Positions 15,457 to 26,531 of a stretch of DNA of 28,979 bases are shown piece by piece; position 1 is the first letter of the stretch, and the number at the start of each line of letters is the position of its first letter. Both the position numbers and the translations under genes were made by a program. The notes under the pieces were generated by a model, which was given only the letters and a program-made list of their open reading frames with translations, was not told where the DNA came from and did no database searches. The DNA is from Nemertoderma westbladi. Taxonomy: Eukaryota > Xenacoelomorpha > Nemertodermatida > Nemertodermatidae. The stretch lies in contig JAUCBJ010003167.1 in NCBI GenBank assembly GCA_032718475.1, forward strand, positions 1 to 28,979. The letters run 5' to 3'.

Positions 15457-18400
15457 CTGAAAAATAACGATAAAATTTGTAACAAATTAACTCGCAATGT
15501 GAAAAGATTTAATGTAAACCGGGGAGTTGTGGAGGAGTCAGTCAGTACATTATTGCTGTACTTAAAGTAAAGGCTGCACGTTGATATGCTGCACGTTGAT
15601 ATGCTGCACGTTGATATGCTGCACGTTGATATGCTGCACGTTGATATGCTGCACGTTGATATGCTGCACATTGATATGCTGCACGATGATATGCTGCACG
15701 TTGATATGCTGCACGTTGATATGCTGCACGTTGATATGCTGCACGTTGATATGCTGCAGGGGCATAGCTTCCTGTATATCGTTCCATTTAAATATAATAA
15801 GTATTATTTATTGATAATGAAACATTCTTCATCTAACTTTTCTGCAAAGTGATTTTGGAGTTAATTTTTTAGCTAGAATTTTCAGTTAATGGCACAGAAT
15901 GACCGCGAACACATGTGTTCAGTGTGTTTAAAAACTTAATTTAATTTAATTTAAGACAATAAGGGGAATAGGCTAGTTTCAGAGTCGCTGTTTTCAAACC
16001 AAAACAATAAACAATACTTTAATTTAAATGCTACCAATTGAGCTGGCAATCACTTTTTTCACTTGCGGTGTGCCACTGTGCGCCATATCTGATAATTTAA
16101 TTCCATTAACTTACCGTGGAAGTCGCAACTGTGTATCCGTTTCTTCTCCAGTTCCGGGTCGTATTTCTTTCTACTCTGCCGCGGTTTGTACGGCAGCATG
16201 TAGGCGGGAATATCGGGGGCCGATTGTTTACATTTCGGGGCGCGGGGTTTCTTTACGCGGGGTTTCGGGCTGTCCTTACCGAGTTGGGAGCAGATGTAAT
16301 GAGACGGTGGGGTGACTCCGGTCTGCGCTGCTGGGTTGGGGAGGAACAGCGGGGGTTGGAACCCGGTGGTCGGAGGATCGAACCCGCCGGAGGTCCAACT
16401 GGGCGCGGGGCAAGTCGCCGCCCGAGATTCGCCTCCCGTGTAGCCCGACACCCGGAAGGCGGGCAACTCCGTCTGTTGGTGGTGGTAACCCTGGTAACAC
16501 CCGGGTTCCACGACGTGGTTGCCTAGCAGCGAACGCACCTCGTCGTCCGGGCTACCCGGCTCCGAGTTGGGCGGGGTCGGATGGATGGATGGCGTCACCA
16601 ACTGTGACGTCACGAACTGAGTCGTCATGAGGTTGCGTTGGGTCGCGCGGTTGGAAGTAAGGAACTTTATTAGGGATCGCTGATTGGCTGACTGGCAGTC
16701 CGTGCGACTGGTGTCCACTGTAAGCGCCTTCTCGTATCCCTCTAGAAACTCATTCGGCTCGCGTTTAATCACTCGCTTCGGTTCTGCGCCGCCCAACATA
16801 ACTTTCTCCTTAATGGGAAGGAAGTAGTTCTGGAAGGCGGGGTTGATCTCTGTTTGTTGGGTTCCGGTTCGCCCTGAGTAGCTACAAGAGGAAGATTCCC
16901 GCTCCTGTTTAACCTGAAGAGGGCGGAGTAACGTGTTTAATGAGGGTAGAACGCAGGCGGGTGTCCGGGTGAACCCGGTCGCTGGGATGGGTGAGGGCGG
17001 GGTGTAACCCAACGTCTGGCCGACAGTCAGCAGCGGCGGTGCCTGAGGCTGCGTGTAGTTATTGGGCTCCAATGATTGGCTGAAATATTCGTCCACGGTT
17101 GAGGCGCTCTCTCGGCGACCTCCAGTAAGACTTTCGCCCTGCAATCAGAAAAATAATCATCAAATTACGTATTAAACGTTATTAAACTTTTTTAAATCTA
17201 CAACCGGAGCTTGTATTTATGTGAAGTTCAATAATCAGGTCAAAGGTTCCGAAAAACAGGTCAAAGGTTCCACAAATCACGTAAAAGTTTCCCGAAAACA
17301 ACAGGTTAAAGGTTCCAAAAATAAGGTTAAAGGTTCCGAAAAACAGGTCAAAGGTTCTACAAATCACGTAAAAGGTTCCCGTAAACAACAGGTTAAAGGT
17401 TCCAAAAATCAGGTTAAAGGTTCCGAAAAACAGGTCAAAGGTTCCACAAATCACGTAAAAGGTTCCGAAAACAACAGGTTAAAGGTTCCCAAAAAAAATC
17501 AGGTTAAAGGTTACGGAAAACACGTCAAAGGTTCCACAAATCACGTCAAAGGTTCCACAAATCACGTAAAAGGTTCCCGAAAACAGGCTAAAGGTTCCGA
17601 AAAAACAGGTAAAAGGTTCTACAAACAAGCCGAAGGTTCCCCAAATACAGGTCGAAGGTTCCACAAATCTCGTAAGGTTCTCTAAAACAGGCTAATAAAG
17701 ATTCAACCAAAACTCATCAAAGGTTACAAAAAACGGGTCACCGCCTTTTGTTTCATTTTATAACAATACTTGATCTGGCTTACCTGTAGTAGCTGTTCCA
17801 CCAATGAGAGACTCGGTCGTGTGCCAGTCGGTTGTTGTTGTTGACAAAATTGGTGTTGGTATGGCGTGGCCAATTGAGGAAAACTCCCGATGTGGTATTT
17901 CATCTTGCTGGGTAATTGGGATGATACATAATGCTGGTACATGGTTGGCATGGTAACTTGGGGTTCCAAAGCTTTGTAAGGTGTTGTATTAAAGTGGTGG
18001 TTGACACGGTTCGTATTGTCGAGATATGGGATTAAATCCTGTAAAACAATTTACAAATATTTTTTAATTAAATCTCTTTACAAAAAAGATTTATTTAGTA
18101 AAAATATATACTTAAAATAAGGGATACAGGAACTGCATGACGTAAACTATGTGTGGGCAGTGGGCGCATCACGTGACCAAATCAAACAGTATCACAATGA
18201 CTCCTTATGGGTCCCTTCCCTTTCCCTCAACTATGGAGGAGCCATTCGCTAACTCAAGTGCTTGCTCGAAAGATGGGAGAGTGGAAGGAATACCTTCTTA
18301 GATCATAGACTATAAACGTTTTTTTTTAGCGAAGAGTGTAAACATTAAAAGTTGTGTTTTTCGACAAATACTAATTAAACTTAAGTGATATAAATCCAAG

Positions 18401-21400
18401 GCGCCGGTGTGTACAAACCTCACGGATTCCGCTACAGCAAATATTAGTCAGCATTGTACTCGAGTAAAATGTGTGTGGAGCCCTACTTTCATTGGTCCGT
18501 TTCTTTTGACACAATAAACTGTGGTGAAATTTAACAATGACGTGGATGAATTAACCCTCCTCATCACTGTGCAAAGAAGGAAGTATATAACTTTGCCTGC
18601 TTGGACCTATTGGAGTCCGACTTTGTGGGGTGATATTGCGTGGGCTGATATTTATCTATTGAGTTGTCATCAAGCATGCGTAACGTTAACCAATTGGTCA
18701 ATGGCGGCCTCATTAGGAACCACAGAGGCTGAATTCTATCACTCGTTGGCAGTTAAAATATGAAAAGACAACAAGTCGACAACTTCTCGGCCTCAATGTC
18801 TCTACTCTCACTGTCTAGCATCTTAATATGAATTTAATAGGAATGCGTCATAGAATTGCATCATTGATTCAGAATGTTATCCTAGTGATGTAAGAGGCGC
18901 GGCCATGTAAAATATCTCAGGTTTTAGGGTTTGATATACTGATATACATGAGGTTTTAGGGTTTGATATACTGATATACATGAGGTTTTAGGGTTTGATA
19001 TACTGGATATACATGAGGTTTTATGGTTTGATATACTGATATACATGAGGTTTTAGAGTTTGATATACTGATATACATGATGTTTTAGGGTTTGATATAC
19101 TGATATACATGAGGTTTTAGGGTTTGATATACTGATATACATGAGGTTTTAGAGTTTGATATACTGATATACATGAGGTTTTAGGGTTTGATATACTGAT
19201 ATACATGAGGTTTTAGGGTTTGATATACTGATATACATGAGGTTTTAGGGTTTGATATACTGATATACATGAGGTTTTAGGGTTTGATATACTGATATAC
19301 ATGAGGTTTTAGGGTTTGATATACTGATATACATGAGGTTTTAGGGTTTGATATACTGATATACATGAGGTTTTAGGGTTTGATATACTGATATACATGA
19401 TGTTTTAGGGTTTGATATAATATACTGATATATCTGAGGTTTTAGGGTTTGATATACTGATATACATGAGGTTTTAGGGTTTGATATACTGATATACATG
19501 AGGTTTTAGGGTTTGATATACTGATATACATGAGGTTTTAGGGTTTGATATACTGATATACATGAGGTTTTAGGGTTTGATATACTGATATACATTCGCA
19601 AATACAATTTCAATATGATATGAACGCATAAACTTTTCGAAAAACTATTAAGATTACCCCAGGAGATTTAAGGAAATCAATAGATTTGCCTGTGCCTATT
19701 ACTTTATAATATTTTATATTTTATTTTCCTAAAACGGTGGTTTTTGAAATTTTCCAAATCACTATGAAATTGTTGAAGTTGTTAGTGCTATCTGATAAGC
19801 AAAGCTAGTTTTACATACATTTTTCAAGTTAGTTTTCGTATATTTTTCAAACGATAGTCTTACTTATATGCCGCGAAGTGCCTAAGGATCGACGCCGTCA
19901 ATATGATGCGGCACAGCATATTCATCTTGCTCGGCTCAGCTCGGCTCGACAAGTGTTCCACCCGGTCGTTGTTCTACTGAATATCGCGTCCATTAACGGT
20001 ACTTGTAGTGTTCATTAAAAAAATGGGCCCACGTGAGTTTCATTTGAGTCGGTGCGCTCGCATTGTGGAATATAGGACACTCGTTCATGCACGTGCACTA
20101 ATAATTTAGCGACCCATTGTTAGAGATAGCCTGGGAACTACGGCTCCGTGTGGGTGGATGTGCGGAATTGTCTTTCCTTTGTTTGGGAACAGGTTATTGT
20201 TTAACTATGCGGTTCGCACCAGCTATCCCAACCGTTTTCGCATTCACGTCCCCACTCAGCGATGGCGCATTGAATGGAATGTAACGGTGTCGTTGGGAGT
20301 GGTGTCTCAGTGAACGCATCTAAGATGCCAGGCAGTGCATCAACCATTATCTATTGTGAAGCTGAATGGTGGATAGTGAGCATATCACCTGCTGGGGCCC
20401 TAAATTATTTTCATTTGGCGACTTTATGCCCTCTAAACCTCACGTGCGTTTATGTGGTTGTTGAACTATTTGGTTGTAGGCGCTAGTTGATTTATATGGA
20501 TGCAGCGATCAGGGCAGTTTAAAAACCCACAACCATTTTAATAAGTAAAGGTTCTCTTGCATTCACCATATGAACTAACTGTATGGCCCCTAATAACACA
20601 ACTACTGCGTTGTTGCTTTGTTATAAATAAGCCGGAGGTATTTACTTAGGGGCCATATTAGTCGTAAACCCTTCCATGCCATCACTTGTACGATATTGAT
20701 AATAATTCTAGATGGTTTTGCTCTAAGACCTTCGCTGCAATGACTTTTACAATGTTAGTACTATAGATTAATAGATTGAATAAGGGAAGGGTTACCGGAC
20801 AATTATCTAGGATTAAAAAAAGGGCACTTTTCATTCACTAACGTACGGAATATGAATTACTTTGTAACTACCATATGATACATGACCTGAAACCGTGACT
20901 AAGAAGAACTGACTGAACTCTGTGATATAGACTCCCTAGAGCTTGCTACACTTGCATCCGGAGCCTCCCAAGTTCATCACCATATCCACTGTCCCACCTT
21001 CTCCGAACAGCTAAAGCCCCTTAGCCTGCTTGCTTCACACTACTCTACTAACTCAGGCTTATAAAACTTTTTACTTTAATTATACTATATCGCCTTAAAG
21101 TATATATATTTATGTACATTAATTTTTTTGCTATAGAACATTTGTACCCCGTTTGGAGGTGAATCTTTCAATTTATTATTTATAACATATTGCATCTCAT
21201 CCGCGCATACAAAAATGTGTTTTCACTCCATTGGTTTTAACGTAGGCAAAATATAATAAATCACTTTATGTTACTATTGCCCGAATACTGACGATATTTT
21301 ATATTACAATTATATCACTTTATATTGCAACCTGGATAGAAATCAAAAGTTGTTAAATACTTCAATATTTTAATAAATAACGTACTGTTACTTAAAATTG

Positions 21401-24400
21401 GTTTGTAAAATTGAATTGCGACTTTATAGTGCAAACATGCGGTAAACGAGAAGGCCGTTATGTTCACCGGGTCCTCGTGTTGAATAATTGAATTGGACTG
21501 AGTGACAAAAGTTTTGTGACAATTAATTCTCAACGATGCCGAGCAAAGTCATGTGACACAGTAAAGAAGATTTAGTTCAATGAACTCCCTAAATAATGCC
21601 ACATAAACTCCTGATCCCAGCAATTGTGTGTGGAATGGGCGTTTAGCGGGGCCTTTGGGCCTCACTAATGCAGCTTCCGCCCAAACCCACGAACTATTGC
21701 ATCACTGCACGGTATTTTGTAACTTCTTACCCAATTATATAAGATTAACATCACTTGAAGTAAAGCATTACTTTGCGTGAAATAGACCCAGTATAAATAA
21801 CACTATGGCTTGAACCTACTCAATGACACCCATCGAAAATCTCATATAGGCAGCTCAAATCCTCCAAGAATTCAATTGTTCTCATCTCATGTGGCCATTA
21901 TAATTCCGCTAAAAGAAGGTTTACGATTGGTTTCGAGCTAAATAATCGCCTAATCCTCCCCCTTTAAATCCACTCTAATGAAACTATCCAGGTTTTATAT
22001 TCCTCTCAAGTAATTAACATGCGTGCATATGCCGGTGAGTAACTAGTTGCTGAGTTACACTATCAAACAATAGCGTTGTTTGAATCAACAATGACTTGTC
22101 CATGTGCTTACAGTTTCCAGAGGTCGGACATCAAGGGGCAATGGAATTTGCGAGATTTGGAAAAAAATATGACCCCAATTTCAAAGATAGTTTCATTGCC
22201 TGTAATTTTTTTAATTAATTTAACCAAGTTTGGTTTAATTTCAATAAAGATGGACGGTGTTATTAGCTTTAGGATTTGGACATAATACTAACGACAGTCG
22301 TGGCCCACCCCACACGGTCTTTCCCAAACGTTACATAATATGAGTATAGACTCTGATGTGATGATTATGACTAAGATATTATAATTGCTATGTTCCTATG
22401 TTGGGTGGTATCATGAGCTGAGCACGGCACGAGTTCAATTAGTCGATTTAACACACCACTTGTCACCGCTGACAATTTATTTTCAGTTGTTTTAATTCAA
22501 ACAAAATATTTAGACTGCGTTCCCAGAAAATGGTTCGTAGACAACACATTAAGCAAAACAGTTCGTTTCCACATAAATTGGCCCCCAAGCGTGACCAAAT
22601 GTTATTTAATGTTTGGTGATCCACCCAGTGGCCTAAGTAAATCATTGGGAACATCCGTAAGAACTCGTATTCGATTGCTAGCTAAAGCTAACAGTCTGCG
22701 TTACTGTGGTGTAGCTAACAGCCTATCACGTAGTGTTGTATCAACTTTATTTCACTTACACCACAGAGAGGCACGTTTTATTTCGATATCCAAGTGCGAA
22801 TACAAAGTCGCTAAAAAATCCCTCCAATCTAGCAACATATTCCAACACATTTGGCGTTAATGCAGGAAACACTTTTACATGTGTTTGTATTTCCCCTGGA
22901 ATAGATTCTGTAATGAACTTCGTTTAAAACGATGGCCCACGCTTAGCAGGTCGTATAAGAACTTAATTACAAATCATATTAAATATGATGAGCTGATAGC
23001 TTGTGTGTGGCAGAAGGTGTAGGTGGCATGGTGGTTTTGCTAGCTGATTGGCAGGCAAGGCAGGACACTATCTGTATCGAGGTTTTGAGTTGAAACAATT
23101 CTGCTTCTAATTTTTGCCACCAAAGAACACAAATTATTGCTTCGAGCAATTATATAATAATATTATAGTTGTTAACTAGTAGAAGTTGATAAACAAGCTT
23201 TGTGTGTCCAGGACCTGAGTTAATAAGTTCACATGGAAACTGGACAGCTAGAAAAACAAATCAAGGGGTTTACTTATCCAGACACAAACTTGGGAATCCT
23301 TAATCTCGTATGGCTCCATAGTAAATATTACGTCACTCTCAATCAGGACTATTACATTCGTGGGAATGGGAATCCATTGAGGTTTTTAATTCTTACACAA
23401 GGTGGTCCTTTCTTATTTCTATCTTTCTATTGACAACGAGAATGTGTTTATGATACTGAAATATATACAACACATTTGAATTATTATCCAATGGGGGGTT
23501 CACATACAAAATAAATGTAATATTTAAATATTAATTGAATGGAGTTATAAATAATCCTGATAATATTAATATTATATACCACATTAGCATAATGTAATAA
23601 TAATTATATACAATATACATACATACATGCGTGCAGCGCATATTAGTTTAAATAAACAGTGACCACTTATGTGTGTCGACTGAGATAAATCCAATATGAT
23701 TAGCGATAACATTTTGTTTTCTTAAATTTATTTGATTTATATCCTGTGTAGCTGTGTATAATCTAATCTATCTACACTATATACTGCAACAGCACAATTA
23801 GTAGTGGCAGTTAATTAGTATGTCATTTAATGCCGATATGTACTCTATAGTTGCACACTATATATCTTATTTGTGTTATCATGGCAAGGAACAAATACTA
23901 TAACCTGTAACATCTGAGTTGAGAAATACGATGGGTGCTTTTATCGGGAACCCCTATCATGTGACCTTTGCTCATCTTTCCCCCTTCAAGATTTTAAAGC
24001 AAATAAATATTAAATAAATAATACTGTTGTTATATTCCAAATGATAAGTATTTATCCGAGAAAATGTGTTCATATTCTTCGCCTGTGTTACAGATAACAA
24101 CTACGGCAGACGCAATAACTGGGAGAGATTATTAGAAATTAACCTCCTATTCTTTCGTAGACCAAATATACCATAATTAATAAACTTTTGTAAATCGTAA
24201 ATGGATGATGGGAAAATACGTGGCATCATAGCTAATGAGTTTGCGTTAGAGATTTAGATAAACCGAGTATAGTGAATCAGCACTTAGATACAATGTGAAT
24301 GAATGCACACCTAATGTAGTAGATAACATTGATCGGGTGATTGATGGGGTAGCCCGTTCGGTTTCCGTAGGGTTGATTTAGTTCAGGAGGGGGTTAACCC

Positions 24401-26155
24401 TACCCCGCCCCATATAATCGTAAGGGAGAAGGGGGGCCATAGTTGGAGAGGTTTGGTGAAGATGACAGCTCTGGTAGAGTAAAACCCTTGCATTTACAAC
24501 TCAATAACTCTGGTCTACTTTATATAAATATACAGACCATAGTTGATTTAATCATTGTTAAATAATATAAAACCGGGGGTTTTCTTTCCATGACACAAGT
24601 ATTGCACCTCCCACCCCCTTGCTCACTGTAAATCCTATCTAAATCCGAAATATCGGTAAAAGCTCCCGCTTTTACCATGGATTTATTTTATTGGATGGCG
24701 GGGTCTACTTAAATTTGTTGGTATAGCGGTAGGCGTAATAGGTCTACTAATAGGTGGTAGCGGCAGGCCTAAAGCTGTAGTTTGAATAAATTTGCAACAC
24801 AAGATAAGATAATGGAAAAAGAGCAATCCGGATTCTCAGTGTAATTAATGATAGCACGTGTACTCGGTGTACAGCATAGGCAGCAGGTGCAGGACTAGCT
24901 TATACGGAATATGGAAATTTTAGGAATAAAAGCCAATATATTTGAGGGTTAAAATTCGTAATATTTAAGAAAAAAATTGTAAATTTCCTTTGTTTTCCTG
25001 GGAGGATGGGGGGCAAATCCCATCTTGGCGAATTAATATCCCGCCTCAATGTTATATTCTCAATTTAGGGAAAGGAGCACGTTACAGTGGCACGTTATTT
25101 TAACCAAAACAATAAACTAAACACAATAGAACAGGTTACAGTTTTATTTAGGTTACAGTTTTATTTTTGAGAGTAATCAGCTGTTATTTGCGTCGAATTT
25201 CCCCTGGAGAGGGATTAATTTTTATTGCGTCGAAATGTCGAAATTAAAATCACTGTGCACCAATAGAGAACGGCATTTCTATTAGCCTGCCTACAGTAGT
25301 TCATATGTGGGACAATTAGTAAAGGACAAGGAGCTGATAGCCCCCACGACAATTAGCTCATCTGGGATCCCATATAGGCTTTTAAGTACTGTATAATTTC
25401 AAATAGTAACGGGACGGTAGTTTTATAGGACTATGGGTGGAGTACAAATTGATGAAGCCTATAGGCCTAACTAAATTTGATACTACGTAGTACATAAGTG
25501 GTAACGGTTTGGCTAGGCTTATAGGCCCCAAGTTAAAATTAATAATCATTAGCTTGGGATGTACAACAGTGTAGGTGGAGGTTTAACGTTATTGTTCTCA
25601 TGTGCACCTCGGTCTCTCTCCTCTTCAGTTGAGTCAGGTTGTACATATTAAACGTATCGCAGGAGTAGGGCCTATTATATACGGTCTACGGATTAATTGT
25701 TTATTAGGAGTCTCTACTTCTTGTATTTGTATAAAGTGGATCCCTTGTGCTGTAATCTAATAGTTCTCAAATTATTAGTTCTTTTTTTTAATATACAAAA
25801 AGGATATAGCATAGCAAAGCATGATAAAGTAAATAGTTGAATAATCTTTGCCGGACAAAATCACAAAAAATGCCTAAAAATAAAAAAATAAATAATAAAA
25901 AAAATGCCTAACCCTGAATAAATACAGTTGAACAATAAATAAATAAATATTAAATACACTGTTAAGTCACCAACTCACCTCTTCTAAGTCTTCAAACACA
26001 GAATTACTGCCTTCAGAAAAGGAGGGACTTTGGTCTGCTGCTGAGAGTAGATCACTAGGCAACGGTTGATCGTCCAGAAACACGAGGTCATCGTGGTCAA
26101 GCATCGTTATCGAATCGTGGACGTTGAAACCCGAAGTGTGCTGTGTCATAATCAT
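15218..26155 (-). CDS. klf5: Krueppel-like factor, KLF5-like, 4 exons, 564 aa
   Basis: Joins exons 26155-25979, 18038-17784, 17138-16115 and 15456-15218, all with GT-AG borders and matching phases (0, 0, 1). The three C-terminal C2H2 fingers are ZF1 482-504 (KSSHLKAH), ZF2 512-534 (RSDELTRH) and ZF3 542-562 (RSDHLALH), with the standard TGE/KP linkers. This is the KLF DNA-binding domain, which recognises CACCC/GC boxes in the nucleus. KLF5-type traits: ELEKKRIH just before ZF1, a [11 protein letters not shown] block (334-344), TVDEYF (158-163) and two SUMO-type sites, VKQE 220-223 and IKRE 268-271. The N-terminus is acidic (residues 20-59) and probably activating. Q-, P- and S-rich linkers fill the rest. 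ZF1 is split by an intron after CDFHG. Finger sequences also resemble KLF6/7, so the paralogue call is moderate; the family call is near certain. The start is the first in-frame Met of the exon-1 frame, and a further upstream exon cannot be excluded. Confidence 0.9.
15457..16114 (-). other. KLF intron 3
   Basis: 658-bp intron splitting the first zinc finger, donor CACG/GTAAGT. It contains the 15-bp minisatellite. Nothing else is recognised; AAACCAAAACAATAAACA near 16000 echoes the AACCAAAACAATAAA block of the dispersed repeat. Confidence 0.85.
15573..15758. repeat. 15-bp minisatellite, about 12 copies
   Basis: Unit GCTGCACGTTGATAT, nearly perfect, with one CACATT and one CACGAT variant. Because 15 is a multiple of 3 and the unit has no stops in several frames, long repetitive ORFs appear on both strands. 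These are artefacts. Confidence 0.97.
16115..17138 (-). CDS. klf5: KLF exon 3: central region and start of ZF1
   Basis: 341 codons plus one base. The acceptor TGATTGCAG ends at 17139. It encodes [19 protein letters not shown], proline-rich stretches, two SUMO-type motifs, the SEPGSPDD motif, a basic [11 protein letters not shown] segment (probable nuclear localisation) and [16 protein letters not shown] content is clearly above the flanking introns, as expected for a real exon. Confidence 0.93.
17139..17783 (-). other. KLF intron 2
   Basis: 645-bp intron in phase 0, donor CTACAG/GTAAGC. About three quarters of it is the 21-bp tandem array. Confidence 0.88.
17236..17690. repeat. 21-bp-type tandem array with an 87-bp higher-order unit; DR1-like motifs
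   Basis: Units such as AGGTCAAAGGTTCCGAAAAAC alternate with AGGTTAAAGGTTCC and CACGTAAAAGGTTCC types in a fixed order of 21+21+24+21 bp. The starts at 17258, 17303 and 17324 recur at 17345, 17390 and 17411, exactly 87 bp on. The right third is degenerate. The AGGTCA-A-AGGTTC core resembles a DR1 nuclear-receptor element. The translated repeats on both strands are not genes. Confidence 0.95.
17784..18038 (-). CDS. klf5: KLF exon 2
   Basis: 85 codons in phase 0. The acceptor TTTTACAG ends at 18039; the donor CAG/GTAAGC follows 17784. It encodes [17 protein letters not shown] through a Gln-rich CQQQQP segment to [10 protein letters not shown]. There is no known fold, which is typical of a KLF transactivation region. 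Its first residues extend the acidic end of exon 1. Confidence 0.85.
18039..18918 (-). other. KLF intron 1, 3' part
   Basis: Non-coding, moderately AT-rich. Open frames here are short and have no recognisable domain. Confidence 0.6.
18919..19595. repeat. 32-bp minisatellite, about 21 copies
   Basis: The unit begins AGGTTTTAGGGTTTGATATA and continues with CTGATATACATG. Copies are nearly identical; variants include AGAGTTT, a TGATGTTTT junction and one 6-base expansion near 19420. It lies in KLF intron 1. Each unit contains one TTTAGGG, but this is not a telomere array. Confidence 0.97.
20582..20657. repeat. Small inverted-repeat element
   Basis: TATGGCCCCTAA at 20582-20593 is the perfect reverse complement of TTAGGGGCCATA at 20646-20657, with a 52-base interior. 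It may be a tiny MITE or a hairpin. No target-site duplication is obvious. Confidence 0.6.
24655..24676. repeat. Perfect 9-bp stem hairpin
   Basis: GGTAAAAGC, loop TCCC, GCTTTTACC. An isolated stem-loop in KLF intron 1, too short for a microRNA precursor. Confidence 0.6.
25010..25245 (+). repeat. Dispersed repeat family, copy B
   Basis: Same block order as copy A at 4410-4625: GGGAAAGGAGCAC at 25068-25080, then GTTACAGTGG, AACCAAAACAATAAA, TTTTATTTA and TTTCCCCTGGAG. It carries an extra internal duplication of GGTTACAGTTTTATTT (about 25134 and 25152). Confidence 0.55.
25979..26155 (-). CDS. klf5: KLF exon 1: start codon and acidic N-terminus
   Basis: 59 codons from the first in-frame ATG (26155-26153) to the donor GAG/GTGAGT after 25979, phase 0. 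It encodes [20 protein letters not shown] and continues with [15 protein letters not shown], ending NSVFEDLEE. This is strongly acidic with spaced Leu/Phe, like an activation domain. A second ATG two codons later (26149) could also be used. The assignment to the KLF gene rests on orientation, phase and a good donor, not on homology. Confidence 0.7.
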
Positions 26156-26531
26156 ATCGCTGTATCGCAACAACAAATCACTTATTGTTAAATAGAGTTA
26201 GATTGAATCAAAGTAAACAAAATGCTAACGGAAAAATGCCAAAGAATACTATAATAAGACAAAAGCGACGATTGGAAATGTTTAACTTCCCTAGCTTGCT
26301 ATCAATTTAAACACTACAGGTAGACTGTAAACCTGTTGTCAGCTGTATAGGTTTACTCTCCTGTGATTGGCTTTTACTTTTTGAAGCCCATCCTACGGCC
26401 ATCTGAGTGGCTGTAACTCATATAACCAGAGATAGTGCTGTTGCGTACGCTCCTGTAATTGGCTGACTGAGGAATGGCTTTAACTTTTTCCCTTCGGCCT
26501 TGTTAGCCTAAACTATTCCTTTACTAGGCTA
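26156..26531 (-). promoter_or_regulatory. Presumed KLF 5' flank with two CCAAT boxes
   Basis: On the - strand, AGCCAAT occurs twice (CCAAT at 26370-26366 and 26462-26458). Both lie in a roughly duplicated block: CTCCTGTRATTGGCT, then TTTAACTTTTT/TTTTACTTTTT, then ACGGCC/TCGGCC in + orientation. They stand about 210 and 300 bp upstream of the presumed start codon, a common place for NF-Y sites. The transcription start is not visible. Confidence 0.35.

Larger units (their letters stand above)
19596..25978 (-). other. KLF intron 1, main part
   Basis: About 6.4 kb without a recognisable exon, RNA gene or complete transposon on either strand. It contains a small 12-bp inverted repeat (20582-20657), a 9-bp-stem hairpin (24655-24676), dispersed repeat copy B (about 25010-25245) and two CACGTG E-boxes (about 20030 and 20093). 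The open frames of 60-90 codons here look random. Confidence 0.6.

Noticed and set aside
15447-15852. Several repetitive open frames on both strands (MLHVD, AYQRA, CSIST types)
   Set aside because: They are the 15-bp minisatellite read in different frames. The unit length is a multiple of three, so frames stay open by chance. The array lies inside KLF intron 3.
16028-16526. Open frames overlapping KLF exon 3 in other frames
   Set aside because: GC-rich shadow frames. The exon has a coherent KLF reading frame with matching splice phases.
17182-17685. Lysine-rich and phenylalanine-rich open frames on the two strands
   Set aside because: Translation of the 21-bp tandem array within KLF intron 2; the unit length is again divisible by three.
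18919-19595. Interstitial telomere repeat
   Set aside because: Only one TTTAGGG per 32-bp unit, without tandem hexamers or heptamers.
22591-22927. Overlapping 64- and 89-codon open frames in KLF intron 1
   Set aside because: No domain, no matching splice signals, and two competing frames over the same bases.
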